64,000 nucleotides of DNA. Source: Sphingomonas jeddahensis. Its GTDB lineage: Bacteria; Pseudomonadota; Alphaproteobacteria; Sphingomonadales; Sphingomonadaceae. Position numbers and translations under genes: made by a program. The DNA is taken from the NCBI RefSeq assembly GCF_001981525.1, contig NZ_MPSB01000011.1:51038-115037 (forward strand), in the 5' to 3' direction. Under the pieces are notes generated by a model that saw only the letters and a program-made list of their open reading frames with translations, made no database searches and was not told the origin of the DNA. Of this stretch, positions 17,206 to 25,509 are shown piece by piece (the stretch's first letter is position 1; each line of letters starts with the position of its first letter).

Positions 17206-17883
17206 ATGATCGATGATCCTCTCGGCCCGCTCGACCCGAACTTCGCCGCAGCCTTCCGCCGCGATGACCGCCGCCCGCCGTGCCAGCTATACCTTATCTC
17301 GCCGCTCGACGTCACCGGTGCGTTCCCGGACCGGTTGTCGCGCGCGCTTGATGCGGGTCCGGTCGCCGCATTTCAGTTTCGGGTAAAGGATGTAAACCAG
17401 CATGACGCCGCCCGGCTTGCGGAACCGCTGCAGCGTATATGTGCCGCTCACGACGTGGCGTTCATCGTCAACGACAGCGTGTCGCTCGCCAAGCGGCTCG
17501 GTGCAGACGGCGTTCACCTGGGCCAGGAAGATGGTGATCCGCGCGAGGCGAGATCCATCCTCGGCCCGGGCGTTCAGATCGGTGTCACGTGCCACGACAG
17601 CCGCCACCTGGCGATGGACGCGGGTGACGGCGGGGCAGACTATGTGGCGTTCGGCAGCTTTTATCCTACCACGACAAAGGATGTGAAGCACCGCCCCGAA
17701 CCGGTGATCCTGTCCTGGTGGTCCACCTTGTTCGAGCTGCCGTGTGTGGCAATTGGCGGCATCACGCCAGGCAATGCAGCGCCGCTCGTGGCCGCGGGCG
17801 CCGACTTCGTTGCGGTATCTGGCGCGGTATGGAGCGGGGACGAAGCCGAGGCCGTGCGTGCCTTCGCAGACGTGCTCGGCTGA
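17206..17883 (+). CDS. thiE: Thiamine phosphate synthase
   Basis: A 225-aa TIM-barrel enzyme that couples the thiazole and pyrimidine moieties to give thiamine phosphate. Motifs include F-I-V-N-D-S near residue 86, G-A-D-G-V-H-L-G-Q-E-D near 96-106, and near the C-terminus G-G-I-T-P-G-N and A-V-S-G-A-V-W. An N-terminal extension of about 25 residues precedes the barrel. No THI-box riboswitch is visible in the 107 bases upstream. The next gene is an L,D-transpeptidase, so it is not in a thiamine operon. Confidence 0.9.
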   Translation: MIDDPLGPLDPNFAAAFRRDDRRPPCQLYLISPLDVTGAFPDRLSRALDAGPVAAFQFRVKDVNQHDAARLAEPLQRICAAHDVAFIVNDSVSLAKRLGADGVHLGQEDGDPREARSILGPGVQIGVTCHDSRHLAMDAGDGGADYVAFGSFYPTTTKDVKHRPEPVILSWWSTLFELPCVAIGGITPGNAAPLVAAGADFVAVSGAVWSGDEAEAVRAFADVLG

Positions 17884-17958
17884 GGATCCTTCATGACGAT
17901 CGGAAACCAGCGGCAAGCCGAGCCGTTGATACGTCCGAGCGTATCAGTTGAAGGATCC
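17884..17958 (+). promoter_or_regulatory. Nested inverted repeats between thiE and the L,D-transpeptidase
   Basis: The outer pair is GGATCCTTCA (17884-17893) and TGAAGGATCC (17949-17958), a perfect 10-bp match starting directly after the thiE stop codon. The inner pair is TGATACG (17927-17933) and CGTATCA (17940-17946) with a 6-base loop. Together they fill the whole gap before the transpeptidase ATG at 17962. There is no T-run, so an attenuator, processing site or operator is more likely than a terminator. Confidence 0.55.
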
Positions 17959-17961
17959 CGA

Positions 17962-18966
17962 ATGAAGCCGTTCGCCATCGCCATAGCAGCTGCCCTCAGC
18001 GCCACTGGGGCCGCCAAGGCGCAAGCGCCGCAGCCCGCGGCATCGCCGATGCCGATCGATCGCTCGATCCTCCACATGCAGGTAATCCTCGATAAGTTGG
18101 GCTTTGGCCCGGGCGTCCTTGACGGGCGTGGTGGCATCTCGCTGGTCAATGCGCTCCGGGGGTTTCAGCAGTCGCGCGGCTTACCGGTGACGGGCAAGCC
18201 CGATCTGGCGACGCTGCGCGCGTTATATCCTTATCGCTCCGCGCGGCCGACGGTCACGCTGACGCTGGATGAACGCTCCCTGCAAGGGCCATACGGCACC
18301 ATACCAGAAGACTATGCCGATCAAGCCAAGCTCGACGGGATGCCGCATGCATCGCCGTTGGAGAAGCTAGCCGAGATGTTTCACACCACCCCAGCCGTGT
18401 TGACCGCGCTCAATCCGGCTGGCACGCAGTTGAAGGCGGGGCAGCAGATCGTGTTCCCAAACGCGCTCCCCACGTCGCGCAACTATCCGGCCGACGCAAA
18501 ACCTGAGTGGCGCCGGACGCTCGCCCAGCTGAACGTCGAAGCGAACGTGCCCCGAGCGGCAAAGATCGTCGTCGATAAATCGGACAAGGTGCTGCGCGCC
18601 TATAACGATGCGGGCCGGCTGATCGCGCAATATTCCGCCACGATCGGTTCCTCGAGCGATCCGCTGCCGCTGGGTGATTGGAAGGTGCTGCACGTCGCGC
18701 CGAATCCGGATTGGAAGATGAACCCCAAGATTCTGAAGGGCGTGAGCGACAGCAAGGCTGCGCAGATCATCCCTGCGGGCCCGAACAACCCTGTTGGCGT
18801 GGTCTGGATCGATCTTAGCCGCGAGCATTACGGCATCCACGGCACACCCAATCCCGAAAAGGTCGGTCGTACCGAAAGCAACGGCTGCGTGCGACTGACC
18901 AACTGGGATGCCGCCCGTGTGGCGCTGATGGTGAAATCCGGCACACCGGTGATCTTCCAGGCGTAA
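17962..18966 (+). CDS. L,D-transpeptidase with peptidoglycan-binding and LysM-like domains
   Basis: A 334-aa periplasmic enzyme. A signal peptide ends near A-K-A-Q at residue 21. A PG_binding_1 domain follows (about 40-95: L-D-K-L-G-F-x-P-G-V-L-D-G), then a LysM-like segment (about 130-170: L-A-E-M-F-H-T-T and L-K-A-G-Q-Q-I), and a YkuD catalytic domain (about 205-333). The YkuD signature H-G-T then S-N-G-C-V-R-L places the nucleophile at Cys309. Such enzymes make 3-3 crosslinks or attach proteins to peptidoglycan. The next gene, an M23 peptidase, begins 4 bases after the stop, so a wall-remodelling pair is likely. Confidence 0.93.
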   Translation: MKPFAIAIAAALSATGAAKAQAPQPAASPMPIDRSILHMQVILDKLGFGPGVLDGRGGISLVNALRGFQQSRGLPVTGKPDLATLRALYPYRSARPTVTLTLDERSLQGPYGTIPEDYADQAKLDGMPHASPLEKLAEMFHTTPAVLTALNPAGTQLKAGQQIVFPNALPTSRNYPADAKPEWRRTLAQLNVEANVPRAAKIVVDKSDKVLRAYNDAGRLIAQYSATIGSSSDPLPLGDWKVLHVAPNPDWKMNPKILKGVSDSKAAQIIPAGPNNPVGVVWIDLSREHYGIHGTPNPEKVGRTESNGCVRLTNWDAARVALMVKSGTPVIFQA

Positions 18967-18969
18967 GCC

Positions 18970-19569
18970 ATGACACGGCTTGGCGGCACGATCCTAGCGT
19001 TGATCGTGCTGGCAGCGATCGGCTTTGCCTCGATGGTGTCGTTCGGCCCGAATGTTCCGCAGCCTTTTCCCATGAAGACTGCCGCGACCCGCGCGACACC
19101 TCCGTCGGCCGAGTTGGCAAGTGAAGCTGCGCTCGCCATTCCGGTCGCTGGGGTCACGCCCGACCGGCTGACCGACACTTGGGGCGTCAGCCGTTCGGGT
19201 GGTGCACGGGCGCATGAAGCGATCGACATCATGGCGCCCACCGGCACGCCGGTGACCGCGGCTGGACCGGGGCGAGTGGAGAAGCTGTTCAACAGCGATG
19301 CGGGCGGCACAACGCTTTACGTCCGTTCGCCAGACCGTGCGTGGAGCCATTATTACGCGCATCTCGCAGGCTACGCGCCGGGATTGCACGAAGGCATGGC
19401 GGTGGAACGAGGCACGCTGCTCGGTTTCGTCGGCGATACCGGCAACGCCGGAGCGGATAACACGCACCTTCATTTCGCAATCGCTCGCATGCGGTCCGGC
19501 GACGATTGGCACCAGGGTGAGCCGGTCAACCCCTACCCGCTGCTTGCCGGATCGGCGGTTCGCCGCTAG
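18970..19569 (+). CDS. M23 family metallopeptidase, membrane-anchored
   Basis: A 199-aa protein with an N-terminal hydrophobic helix (about 8-26) acting as signal or anchor, then a LytM-type endopeptidase domain. The zinc ligands are all present: H82-x3-D86 (H-E-A-I-D) and H166-L-H168, so it should be an active peptidoglycan endopeptidase rather than a degenerate activator. Coupled closely to the preceding L,D-transpeptidase. Its stop lies 35 bases before efp. Confidence 0.92.
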   Translation: MTRLGGTILALIVLAAIGFASMVSFGPNVPQPFPMKTAATRATPPSAELASEAALAIPVAGVTPDRLTDTWGVSRSGGARAHEAIDIMAPTGTPVTAAGPGRVEKLFNSDAGGTTLYVRSPDRAWSHYYAHLAGYAPGLHEGMAVERGTLLGFVGDTGNAGADNTHLHFAIARMRSGDDWHQGEPVNPYPLLAGSAVRR

Positions 19570-19603
19570 ACGCCCGGATCGCTCTTTCCAGCAGGTAGAT
19601 CCC

Positions 19604-20167
19604 ATGAAGATCAGCGGCGTGGACATTCGTCCCGGCAACATCATCGAGTACGAAGGCGGCATCTGGCGCGCGGTCAAGATCCAGCACACGCAGCCGGGCA
19701 AGGGCGGCGCGTATATGCAGGTTGAGCTGAAGAATCTGCGCGACGGCCGCAAGAACAACGTCCGCTTCCGCTCCGCGGAGACGGTGGAACGTGTCCGGCT
19801 CGACACCAAGGACTTCCAGTTCCTGTTCGCCGAGGGCGACGGCCTCGTCTTCATGGACAAGGAAACCTACGATCAGGTCACGCTGCCGCGCGACCTCCTG
19901 GGTGATGCCGCGGCGTTCCTGCAGGACGGCATGGACGTGGTGATGGAGCTTTACGAAGAGGAGGCCATCAGCGTCCAGCTGCCCGACACGATCGAAGCGA
20001 CGATTGTCGAGGCTGATGCGGTGGTGAAGGGCCAGACCGCCTCGTCCAGCTATAAGCCCGCAGTGCTTGACAACGGCGTGCGCGTGATGGTGCCGCCGCA
20101 CATCGCCAGCGGTACCCGCATCGTCGTCGATGTGTACGAGCAGACCTACGTCCGCCGCGCGGACTGA
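19604..20167 (+). CDS. efp: Translation elongation factor P
   Basis: A 187-aa factor that relieves ribosome stalling at polyproline. It has the KOW-like N-domain and two OB domains. The loop P-G-K-G-G-A-Y carries the modifiable lysine at about residue 33. The C-terminal signature around Y-K-P-A-V-L-D-N-G is present. ATG at 19604 starts the canonical M-K-I-S-G-V-D-I. The much longer open frame from 19298 overlaps the M23 gene out of frame and is not used. No EpmA or EpmB modification gene is nearby. Confidence 0.96.
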   Translation: MKISGVDIRPGNIIEYEGGIWRAVKIQHTQPGKGGAYMQVELKNLRDGRKNNVRFRSAETVERVRLDTKDFQFLFAEGDGLVFMDKETYDQVTLPRDLLGDAAAFLQDGMDVVMELYEEEAISVQLPDTIEATIVEADAVVKGQTASSSYKPAVLDNGVRVMVPPHIASGTRIVVDVYEQTYVRRAD

Positions 20168-20174
20168 TTAATTT

Positions 20175-20297
20175 CCTCTCTCCCCATGCGGAGAGAGGGT
20201 CGGGGAGAGGGGCAGTCGAGCGCGCTGCCCTTCGTTCATGCTCCTCTCCCGCGCTTCGCTTCGCTCGCTTGCCTTCTTCCCGCAAGCGGGAAGAGGG
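20175..20297. repeat. Two intergenic hairpins between efp and suhB
   Basis: CCTCTCTCC (20175-20183) pairs with GGAGAGAGG (20190-20198). A second hairpin at 20272-20297 has a 12-bp stem closed by a short AA loop around CCCGCAAGCGGG. Between them lies a CTTCGCTTCGCTCGCTT tract. This kind of purine/pyrimidine hairpin pair is a familiar intergenic repeat in sphingomonad genomes. It may also act as an efp 3'-end structure. Confidence 0.6.
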
Positions 20298-20306
20298 TTA
20301 AGTCAG

Positions 20307-21119
20307 ATGCCATCCCATTCCGGTCTCTTCACCGTTATCGAGCGTGCCGCGCGCAAGGCTGCGCCGCGGCTGCGGCGCGACTTCAACGAGGTCCAGCACC
20401 TTCAGGTGAGCCGAAAGGGCCCGGCAGATTTCGTGTCGATGGCGGACAAGCGCGCCGAACAGACGCTCTACGACGAACTCTCCAAGGCGCGGCCCGATTG
20501 GGGCTTCGTTATGGAGGAGCGCGGCGAGGTAGCGGGCGATCCGAACAAGCCACGCTTCATCATCGATCCCCTCGATGGCACCACCAACTTCCTTCATGGC
20601 ATTCCGCATTTCGCCATGTCCATCGCTGTCGAGGAGCCGCTGCCGAGCGGCAAGCGCGAGATCACGACCGCACTGATCTACCAGCCGCTTACCGACGAAA
20701 GCTTCTGGGCCGAGAAGGGGCGTGGCGCCTGGCTTCAGGACCAACGGCTACGAGTCTCTTCACGTCGGGAGCTGACCGAGGCGGTGATCGCGACCGGTAT
20801 TCCGTTCATGGGCCATGGCGACTTCGCCGAATGGACTCGAATCTTCGGCGCAATTGCGCCCCAGGTTGCCGGCATTCGGCGCCTCGGTTCCGCCGCGCTC
20901 GATCTCGCGTGGGTCGCGGCGGGGCGCTTCGACGGCTTTTGGGAGTCGCAGCTCAAGATCTGGGACGTCGCCGCAGGGATGTTGCTGGTCAAGGAAGCCG
21001 GCGGCTTCGTTACCGATTATCGCGGTGGCGATCGCCCGATCGAGCGTAACGAGTTCCTGGCCGCGAATGATGGCATGCACTCGAAACTGCACAAGCTGCT
21101 CGCGGGTGCGCTGCGCTAA
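20307..21119 (+). CDS. suhB: Inositol monophosphatase family protein (SuhB-like)
   Basis: A 270-aa Mg-dependent, Li-sensitive phosphatase. Metal-binding motifs are I-D-P-L-D-G-T-T-N (D87 to N94), with the preceding E-E near residue 70, and W-D-V-A-A-G near residue 225. G-S-A-A-L-D-L-A-W-V-A-A-G-R-F-D is the family core. SuhB also acts in rRNA transcription antitermination in E. coli; whether this copy does is unknown. ATG at 20307 is chosen because the 23 codons upstream lie in the repeat. Confidence 0.93.
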   Translation: MPSHSGLFTVIERAARKAAPRLRRDFNEVQHLQVSRKGPADFVSMADKRAEQTLYDELSKARPDWGFVMEERGEVAGDPNKPRFIIDPLDGTTNFLHGIPHFAMSIAVEEPLPSGKREITTALIYQPLTDESFWAEKGRGAWLQDQRLRVSSRRELTEAVIATGIPFMGHGDFAEWTRIFGAIAPQVAGIRRLGSAALDLAWVAAGRFDGFWESQLKIWDVAAGMLLVKEAGGFVTDYRGGDRPIERNEFLAANDGMHSKLHKLLAGALR

Positions 21120-21208
21120 GCTGATGGCTCTCCTGTCACCTCGGCGCATCGCCGGGTTGACCAGGTTAGCGGACGCGAGTTGGGTTGCCCTGCTCCCCCG
21201 GGGTCCGC

Positions 21209-22117
21209 TCAGAAGGTATAGACCAGCGAAGCCCGGCTCGTCGTGTCGGTCGATACGCGCCCGATCGGCGGCATGCTTTCATACTGCACCGTATAGCTCA
21301 ACTGAGCCGACAACGGCCCGAGAAGCCTCGCCGCCATCGCGGTGGTGCTGCTCACCGTGGAATTGTACCGCTGAAGATAGGCGGACGCATCCTGTCGCAA
21401 CGTCAGACCGGATGTCAGCTTCCAGTCAAGATCCACATTGCCGCGAGCTGCAATGCTGCTTTCGGTTGTGGCGTCTGTGAAATCGGTGTGTCGGAATGCC
21501 GGTCCAAGTTCCAGGTTCAGGGTCAACGCTGAAGTCTGTACTGCGCTATAGCCTGCACCTGCGGACGCTGAAAAGCGGTCCGTATAGCCAAGGAACCGGT
21601 CGCTTTCATATTGAAGCGCGCCATAAACGTATTTGCGCGAATCAACTTTCCAGTTCGGTTCGTAGGCGGCGAGATAATGTTCGCGAGTCGTGATGCCGAG
21701 GCTGCGTTGGAAATCAGCCTGACCGCGTATTTTGTGCCGCCACTCCAATCCTTCACGGGTCAGATCGAGAATGCCGGTCACCCCCGCGGTTTCCGAATTG
21801 CCGGTTGTGACAAAGCCGCCGATCTCAGCGCGCCCTGTCCATAAGCTCGTCCAGCCGGCGCGGACGATGCGTGTCTCACGGTCTTTTGCCTGTACCGTGC
21901 GCCACTCGTTGGCGACACGCAGCACTGCATCGCCACTCGCTGGATCGGCAGCGCGCGCATATTTGACGATGGTCGCAACTTCGTTTTCGTTGCCGGAAGC
22001 GATAGCCGCGTCGAGCATCGCGCGAATGGGCGGCGGAATCTCGATCGACTCGGCGTCAGCCGACTGTGCCCCGGAAAGATGGGCAGGGGCGGCGGCAAGA
22101 AGCAAGGTCAGCAACAC
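21209..22117 (-). CDS. DUF481 family outer-membrane protein (YdiY-like)
   Basis: A 302-aa protein with a short signal peptide from a GTG start at 22117; a TAG in frame just upstream rules out a longer version. Residues about 20-90 form a soluble helical segment. From about 95 on there are alternating beta-strands typical of DUF481 salt-induced outer-membrane proteins, starting G-x-x-T-T-G-N-S-E and ending in Y-T-F, a terminal aromatic suited to Bam recognition. The function of the family is unknown. It is 57 bases downstream of rppH on the same strand. Confidence 0.85.
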   Translation of the reverse strand: MLLTLLLAAAPAHLSGAQSADAESIEIPPPIRAMLDAAIASGNENEVATIVKYARAADPASGDAVLRVANEWRTVQAKDRETRIVRAGWTSLWTGRAEIGGFVTTGNSETAGVTGILDLTREGLEWRHKIRGQADFQRSLGITTREHYLAAYEPNWKVDSRKYVYGALQYESDRFLGYTDRFSASAGAGYSAVQTSALTLNLELGPAFRHTDFTDATTESSIAARGNVDLDWKLTSGLTLRQDASAYLQRYNSTVSSTTAMAARLLGPLSAQLSYTVQYESMPPIGRVSTDTTSRASLVYTF

Positions 22118-22174
22118 AAAGTAGCGCTACCGAGATGACGAGCTAAGGTGAACGTCGCTCGGGTGACTGGTTGC

Positions 22175-22654
22175 TCAACCGAGATGAGTGGAGAAGGCGG
22201 CGAGCACCTGTTCGTACAGCGCACGTTTGAACGGCACGATGATCGTCGGCAAATCCGCTGGATCGGCCCAGCGCCAGGCGCGGAATTCCGGATGGGCGGT
22301 GTCGATCCGGACGTCAGCGTCGCTGCCGAGGAAGCGGAACAAAAACCAACGCTGAATTTGCCCGCGATACCGCCCCTTCCATACCTTGCCGATCAGTTCG
22401 GGCGGCAGGTCATACCGGAACTCGCCGGGGGCTTCAGCGATCAGTTCGATGTGGCTGGGCGCAATGCCGGTTTCCTCACCCAACTCCCGGATCGCGGTGG
22501 CGAGCGGTTCTTCGCCGGGATCAATCCCGCCCTGCGGCATCTGCCAAGCTTCCAGCGTCGAATCGAGTCGCTGGCCGACGAACACCTGACCCTGGCGATT
22601 GAGCAGCATGACGCCAACACAGGGGCGGTACGGTAGGTCGGCTTGATCGGTCAT
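22175..22654 (-). CDS. rppH: RNA 5'-pyrophosphohydrolase (Nudix)
   Basis: A 159-aa Nudix enzyme that removes pyrophosphate from 5'-triphosphate RNA and so opens it to RNase E decay. It begins Y-R-P-C-V-G-V-M-L-L-N and contains the Nudix box G-G-I-D-P-G-E-E-x5-A-x-R-E-L-x-E-E-T-G. W-Q-M-P-Q-G-G is diagnostic of RppH/NudH over other Nudix families. Its ATG at 22654 is one base past the stop of the methyltransferase gene, placing it at the end of an eight-gene run. Confidence 0.94.
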   Translation of the reverse strand: MTDQADLPYRPCVGVMLLNRQGQVFVGQRLDSTLEAWQMPQGGIDPGEEPLATAIRELGEETGIAPSHIELIAEAPGEFRYDLPPELIGKVWKGRYRGQIQRWFLFRFLGSDADVRIDTAHPEFRAWRWADPADLPTIIVPFKRALYEQVLAAFSTHLG

Positions 22655-22655
22655 G

Positions 22656-23465
22656 TCACTGTTTCCCGCCATCGGCATGAGCGAGCACCTCATAGGCCAT
22701 CACCGCCGTCGCGACCGCGGCGTTGAGGCTGTCGGCCTTGCCCAGCATCGGCATTTTCACCAGAAGGTCGCATTCAGCCTCGATTGCCGCGGGCAGTCCC
22801 TGCGCCTCGTTCCCGGTCAGGAGGAATGTCGGCGCCGCATAACGGGCAGTACGGTAATGATTGTCCGTGCGCAGGCTCAGGCCGACGAGCTGTCCCGGTC
22901 CGCTGCGCAGCCATGGCAGGAACGTTTCCCACTCCGCTCGCACGAGCGGTACGGTAAACAGCGCGCCCATGCTGGCGCGCACTGCTTCGGTGGAAAAGGG
23001 GTCGACGCTGTCGCCGATCAGGATCAGCCCGCCCGCGCCAACTGCATCGCCAGTGCGCAGGATCGTGCCGAGGTTACCGGGATCGCGTAGCCGCTCGGCA
23101 ATCAGCCAGATCGGGCTCGCCGCGCGGTCGAGCGAGTCGAGTGCAGTGTCGAACGTGGCGAAGGCGCCGACCACTGCCTGTGGATTGTCCTTGCCCGACA
23201 GCTTGGACAGGATTGCCGCGCTGGTTTCGATCGCCTCACCGCCGGCGCTCTCAACTGCTTCGACGAGCGCGATCACCAGCGGATGCCGCGCACTGGCGGC
23301 GGCGAAAAACAGGAACTGCGGCAAGCGCCCGGTTGCGCGCGCTTCCGTCAGGATGCGCAGCCCCTCGGCAAGGAACAATCCTTCCTCGCGGCGGTGACGC
23401 TTGTCGCGCAGCCCCTGGATCCGCTTGACGAGCGGGTTGGAGAAAGCAGTGACGATTCGCGGCAT
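22656..23465 (-). CDS. TrmH/SpoU family RNA 2'-O-methyltransferase
   Basis: A 269-aa SPOUT methyltransferase. It has an N-terminal substrate-binding domain starting S-N-P-L-V-K-R-I-Q-G-L and a C-terminal knotted domain. The three SPOUT motifs are present: L-R-D-P-G-N-L-G-T-I-L-R-T, L-T-G-N-E-A-Q-G-L, and S-L-N-A-A-V-A-T-A. Target (rRNA or tRNA ribose) not assignable; RlmB-like or TsnR-like. ATG at 23465 is used, 8 bases after the ptsH stop. Confidence 0.92.
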   Translation of the reverse strand: MPRIVTAFSNPLVKRIQGLRDKRHRREEGLFLAEGLRILTEARATGRLPQFLFFAAASARHPLVIALVEAVESAGGEAIETSAAILSKLSGKDNPQAVVGAFATFDTALDSLDRAASPIWLIAERLRDPGNLGTILRTGDAVGAGGLILIGDSVDPFSTEAVRASMGALFTVPLVRAEWETFLPWLRSGPGQLVGLSLRTDNHYRTARYAAPTFLLTGNEAQGLPAAIEAECDLLVKMPMLGKADSLNAAVATAVMAYEVLAHADGGKQ

Positions 23466-23472
23466 GCGAGGC

Positions 23473-23742
23473 TTATTCTTCGCCGAACTTCGCTTCGACC
23501 AGCGCGCACATCGCATCGACAGCCGACTCGGCATTGTCGCCTGCTGCGCTGATCGTGATCGTGTCGCCCTTGGCCGCGCCCAGCATCATCAGTCCCATGA
23601 TCGACGTGCCGGTGACCGTGGAGCCACCCTTGGCAACCTGGACCGGAACTGGCTGCTGCGTGGCAAGTGTCACGAACTTGGCGCTGGCGCGCGCGTGAAG
23701 ACCACGTCGGTTGGCAATCAGCACAGTGCGCGAAATCGTCAC
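23473..23742 (-). CDS. ptsH: Phosphocarrier protein HPr
   Basis: An 89-aa PTS phosphocarrier. The catalytic histidine is His16 in N-R-R-G-L-H-A-R, and the HprK target serine is Ser47 in G-T-S-I-M-G-L-M-M-L. Both phosphorylation sites are therefore intact. GTG start shared with the EIIA stop (GTGA). With no sugar permease nearby, this is most likely the regulatory (NPr-type) HPr of an alphaproteobacterial PTS. Confidence 0.96.
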   Translation of the reverse strand: MTISRTVLIANRRGLHARASAKFVTLATQQPVPVQVAKGGSTVTGTSIMGLMMLGAAKGDTITISAAGDNAESAVDAMCALVEAKFGEE

Positions 23743-24173
23743 GCAGCCGCTTCTCCCAGACCAAGCACCTCGGACGCAACCGAAATATACTTGCGACCGG
23801 CCTCGCGCGCAGCAGCAACCGCCGCCGCCACACCCATCTTGCGGCGCGCCGATTCCAGCCGGATCAGCATCGGCAGGTTGATACCGGCAATTACCTCGAT
23901 TCGGCCGCGCTCCATCAGCGAGATGGCGAGATTGGAGGGAGTGCCGCCGAACAGGTCGGTCAGCACGATCACGCCCCGGCCGGAATCGACCTCCGTAATC
24001 GCGGCGCGAATGTCGGCACGCCGGGCTTCCATGTCGTCCTCGGGGCCGATCGCAACCGTGCGGACCTGCTGCTGCGGGCCCACAACGTGCTCCATCGCTA
24101 CCACGAACTCATCGGCCAACCGGCCGTGCGTCACGAGCACCAGCCCGATCATTTGCGTCGTCAATCCGTTCAT
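23739..24173 (-). CDS. PTS EIIA component, mannose-family (ManX-type)
   Basis: A 144-aa EIIA of the mannose/fructose/sorbose superfamily. The phosphorylatable histidine is His16 (L-V-T-H-G-R-L-A), and D-L-F-G-G-T-P-S-N near residues 73-81 is the family signature. No EIIB, EIIC or EIID is present, so it probably relays regulation rather than transport, as in other alphaproteobacteria. Four-base overlaps join it to rapZ upstream and ptsH downstream. A start at the internal ATG (residue 8) is possible. Confidence 0.93.
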   Translation of the reverse strand: MNGLTTQMIGLVLVTHGRLADEFVVAMEHVVGPQQQVRTVAIGPEDDMEARRADIRAAITEVDSGRGVIVLTDLFGGTPSNLAISLMERGRIEVIAGINLPMLIRLESARRKMGVAAAVAAAREAGRKYISVASEVLGLGEAAA

Positions 24174-25084
24174 CGCCCGTCAGGCCGTCCTTCGAGCCCG
24201 TCCTGCTGCACTGCCGCAAGATCCCGATGTGTTACCGTGGGGGAAAATGCCGCATTGCGCAACCGAGCCGCTACCCGCTCCGCTACATGCACCGAGCGGT
24301 GTCTCCCACCGGTACACCCAAAAGCGATGTTTATATAGGACTTGCCCTGCGCTTGATAGTTGGGAAGCAACAGGAGAAGCAGATCCTCGATCCTGCTTAT
24401 TGCCGGCTCATAAGCGGGATCCTCCGCTACATACGCAGCCACAGGCGCGTCCATACCAGTACCGGGCCGGAGTTGGGGATCCCAATGCGGGTTACGTAGA
24501 AAACGCATGTCGAAGACGAGATCGGCGTCCGGCGGCAATCCGCGGGAGAAGCCGAATGACGTCACGAATATGGCCGGCTCGCTTAGACCCTGCCGCGCGT
24601 ATCGCCGGCGGATATGCTGCGTCAGGTCAGCGCCGGTATAGCGGCTGGTCTCGATCAACTCCGGCGCCCAGCGCCGCAGCGGCTCCAACAAGAGCCGCTC
24701 CTGCTCGATCCCCTCTCGCGCTGGCCGATCCGGCGCCAAGGGGTGGCGGTGCCGCGTCTCGTCATAACGACGCGCAAGTTCATCGGTGGCGCAATCGAGG
24801 AACAGGGTGCTGATGCCCTTACGCCCCGCGGCACGCAGCCGATCAACCTGACGGGCGATTGCGCTGGAGTCGAAATCCCGCGTCATTGCGCCGATGCCGA
24901 TCGCCAGCGGTCGCGCCAGCCCGGTATGGCTGGGCGGGGCATCCGCACCGAGCAGCCGATCGAGCAGGGACAGTGGCAAATTGTCCACCGTTTCCCACCC
25001 GAGGTCCTCGAGCGTTTTGAGCACGGTCGACTTGCCGGCTCCGGACAGGCCAGTGACCAATAGGATTTCCGGCGGATTGTTCAT
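24170..25084 (-). CDS. rapZ: RNase adapter protein RapZ
   Basis: A 304-aa P-loop protein. Walker A G-L-S-G-A-G-K-S-T is at about residues 12-20, D-C-A-T-D-E-L near residue 98, and the C-terminal signature G-C-T-G-G-R-H-R-S-V near residue 268. In E. coli RapZ directs sRNA GlmZ to RNase E and senses glucosamine-6-phosphate; in alphaproteobacteria its partner is less clear. Its ATG overlaps the hprK stop by four bases. The longer frame to 25519 is only a shadow of hprK. Confidence 0.95.
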   Translation of the reverse strand: MNNPPEILLVTGLSGAGKSTVLKTLEDLGWETVDNLPLSLLDRLLGADAPPSHTGLARPLAIGIGAMTRDFDSSAIARQVDRLRAAGRKGISTLFLDCATDELARRYDETRHRHPLAPDRPAREGIEQERLLLEPLRRWAPELIETSRYTGADLTQHIRRRYARQGLSEPAIFVTSFGFSRGLPPDADLVFDMRFLRNPHWDPQLRPGTGMDAPVAAYVAEDPAYEPAISRIEDLLLLLLPNYQAQGKSYINIAFGCTGGRHRSVHVAERVAARLRNAAFSPTVTHRDLAAVQQDGLEGRPDGR

Positions 25085-25509
25085 GGCAGGTCGTATCTCA
25101 GGGCATATTCGACGATCAGTGGCGCGGACGCGGGGCGCGGATCGAGCGTCAGGACGCGTATAGCCACGCCTGCGAACGCCTTCGTTGCTCGTTCCGGCAT
25201 GCGCTCGACATCGCGGCACAGCCGAACGGCGAGCGTGATCGGCACGCCATCCACATGGGGTAAGGCGACGATACCCAGTCCACGAACTTCTATACGCCCG
25301 CGGATCGTCAGCGGCGCGTCGGCCAACAAGTTGTCGTTGTCTCGGCGGATCTCGGTGTAATCGTCTGCCACCAGCTGCGCACCGCGGTCGATGAGCCGCA
25401 GGGCCAGATCTGACTTTCCCGAACTTGAATCGCCAAGGATCATGACGCCCCGGCCCTCGATCGCAACGGTGGTTGCGTGAATGGTTTCGCGATCGCTCAC
25501 GCTGCTCAA
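25081..25509 (-). CDS. hprK: Short HPr kinase/phosphorylase
   Basis: A 142-aa protein corresponding only to the C-terminal catalytic half of Firmicutes HprK (about 310 aa). This short form is typical of alphaproteobacteria. Walker A G-D-S-S-S-G-K-S is at about 26-33, then D-D-Y near 49-51 and R-G-L-G-I near 76-80. It would phosphorylate HPr on Ser47. The TTG at 25509 overlaps the chvG stop (TTGA); a GTG nine bases later is an equally plausible start. Confidence 0.93.
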   Translation of the reverse strand: MSSVSDRETIHATTVAIEGRGVMILGDSSSGKSDLALRLIDRGAQLVADDYTEIRRDNDNLLADAPLTIRGRIEVRGLGIVALPHVDGVPITLAVRLCRDVERMPERATKAFAGVAIRVLTLDPRPASAPLIVEYALRYDLP

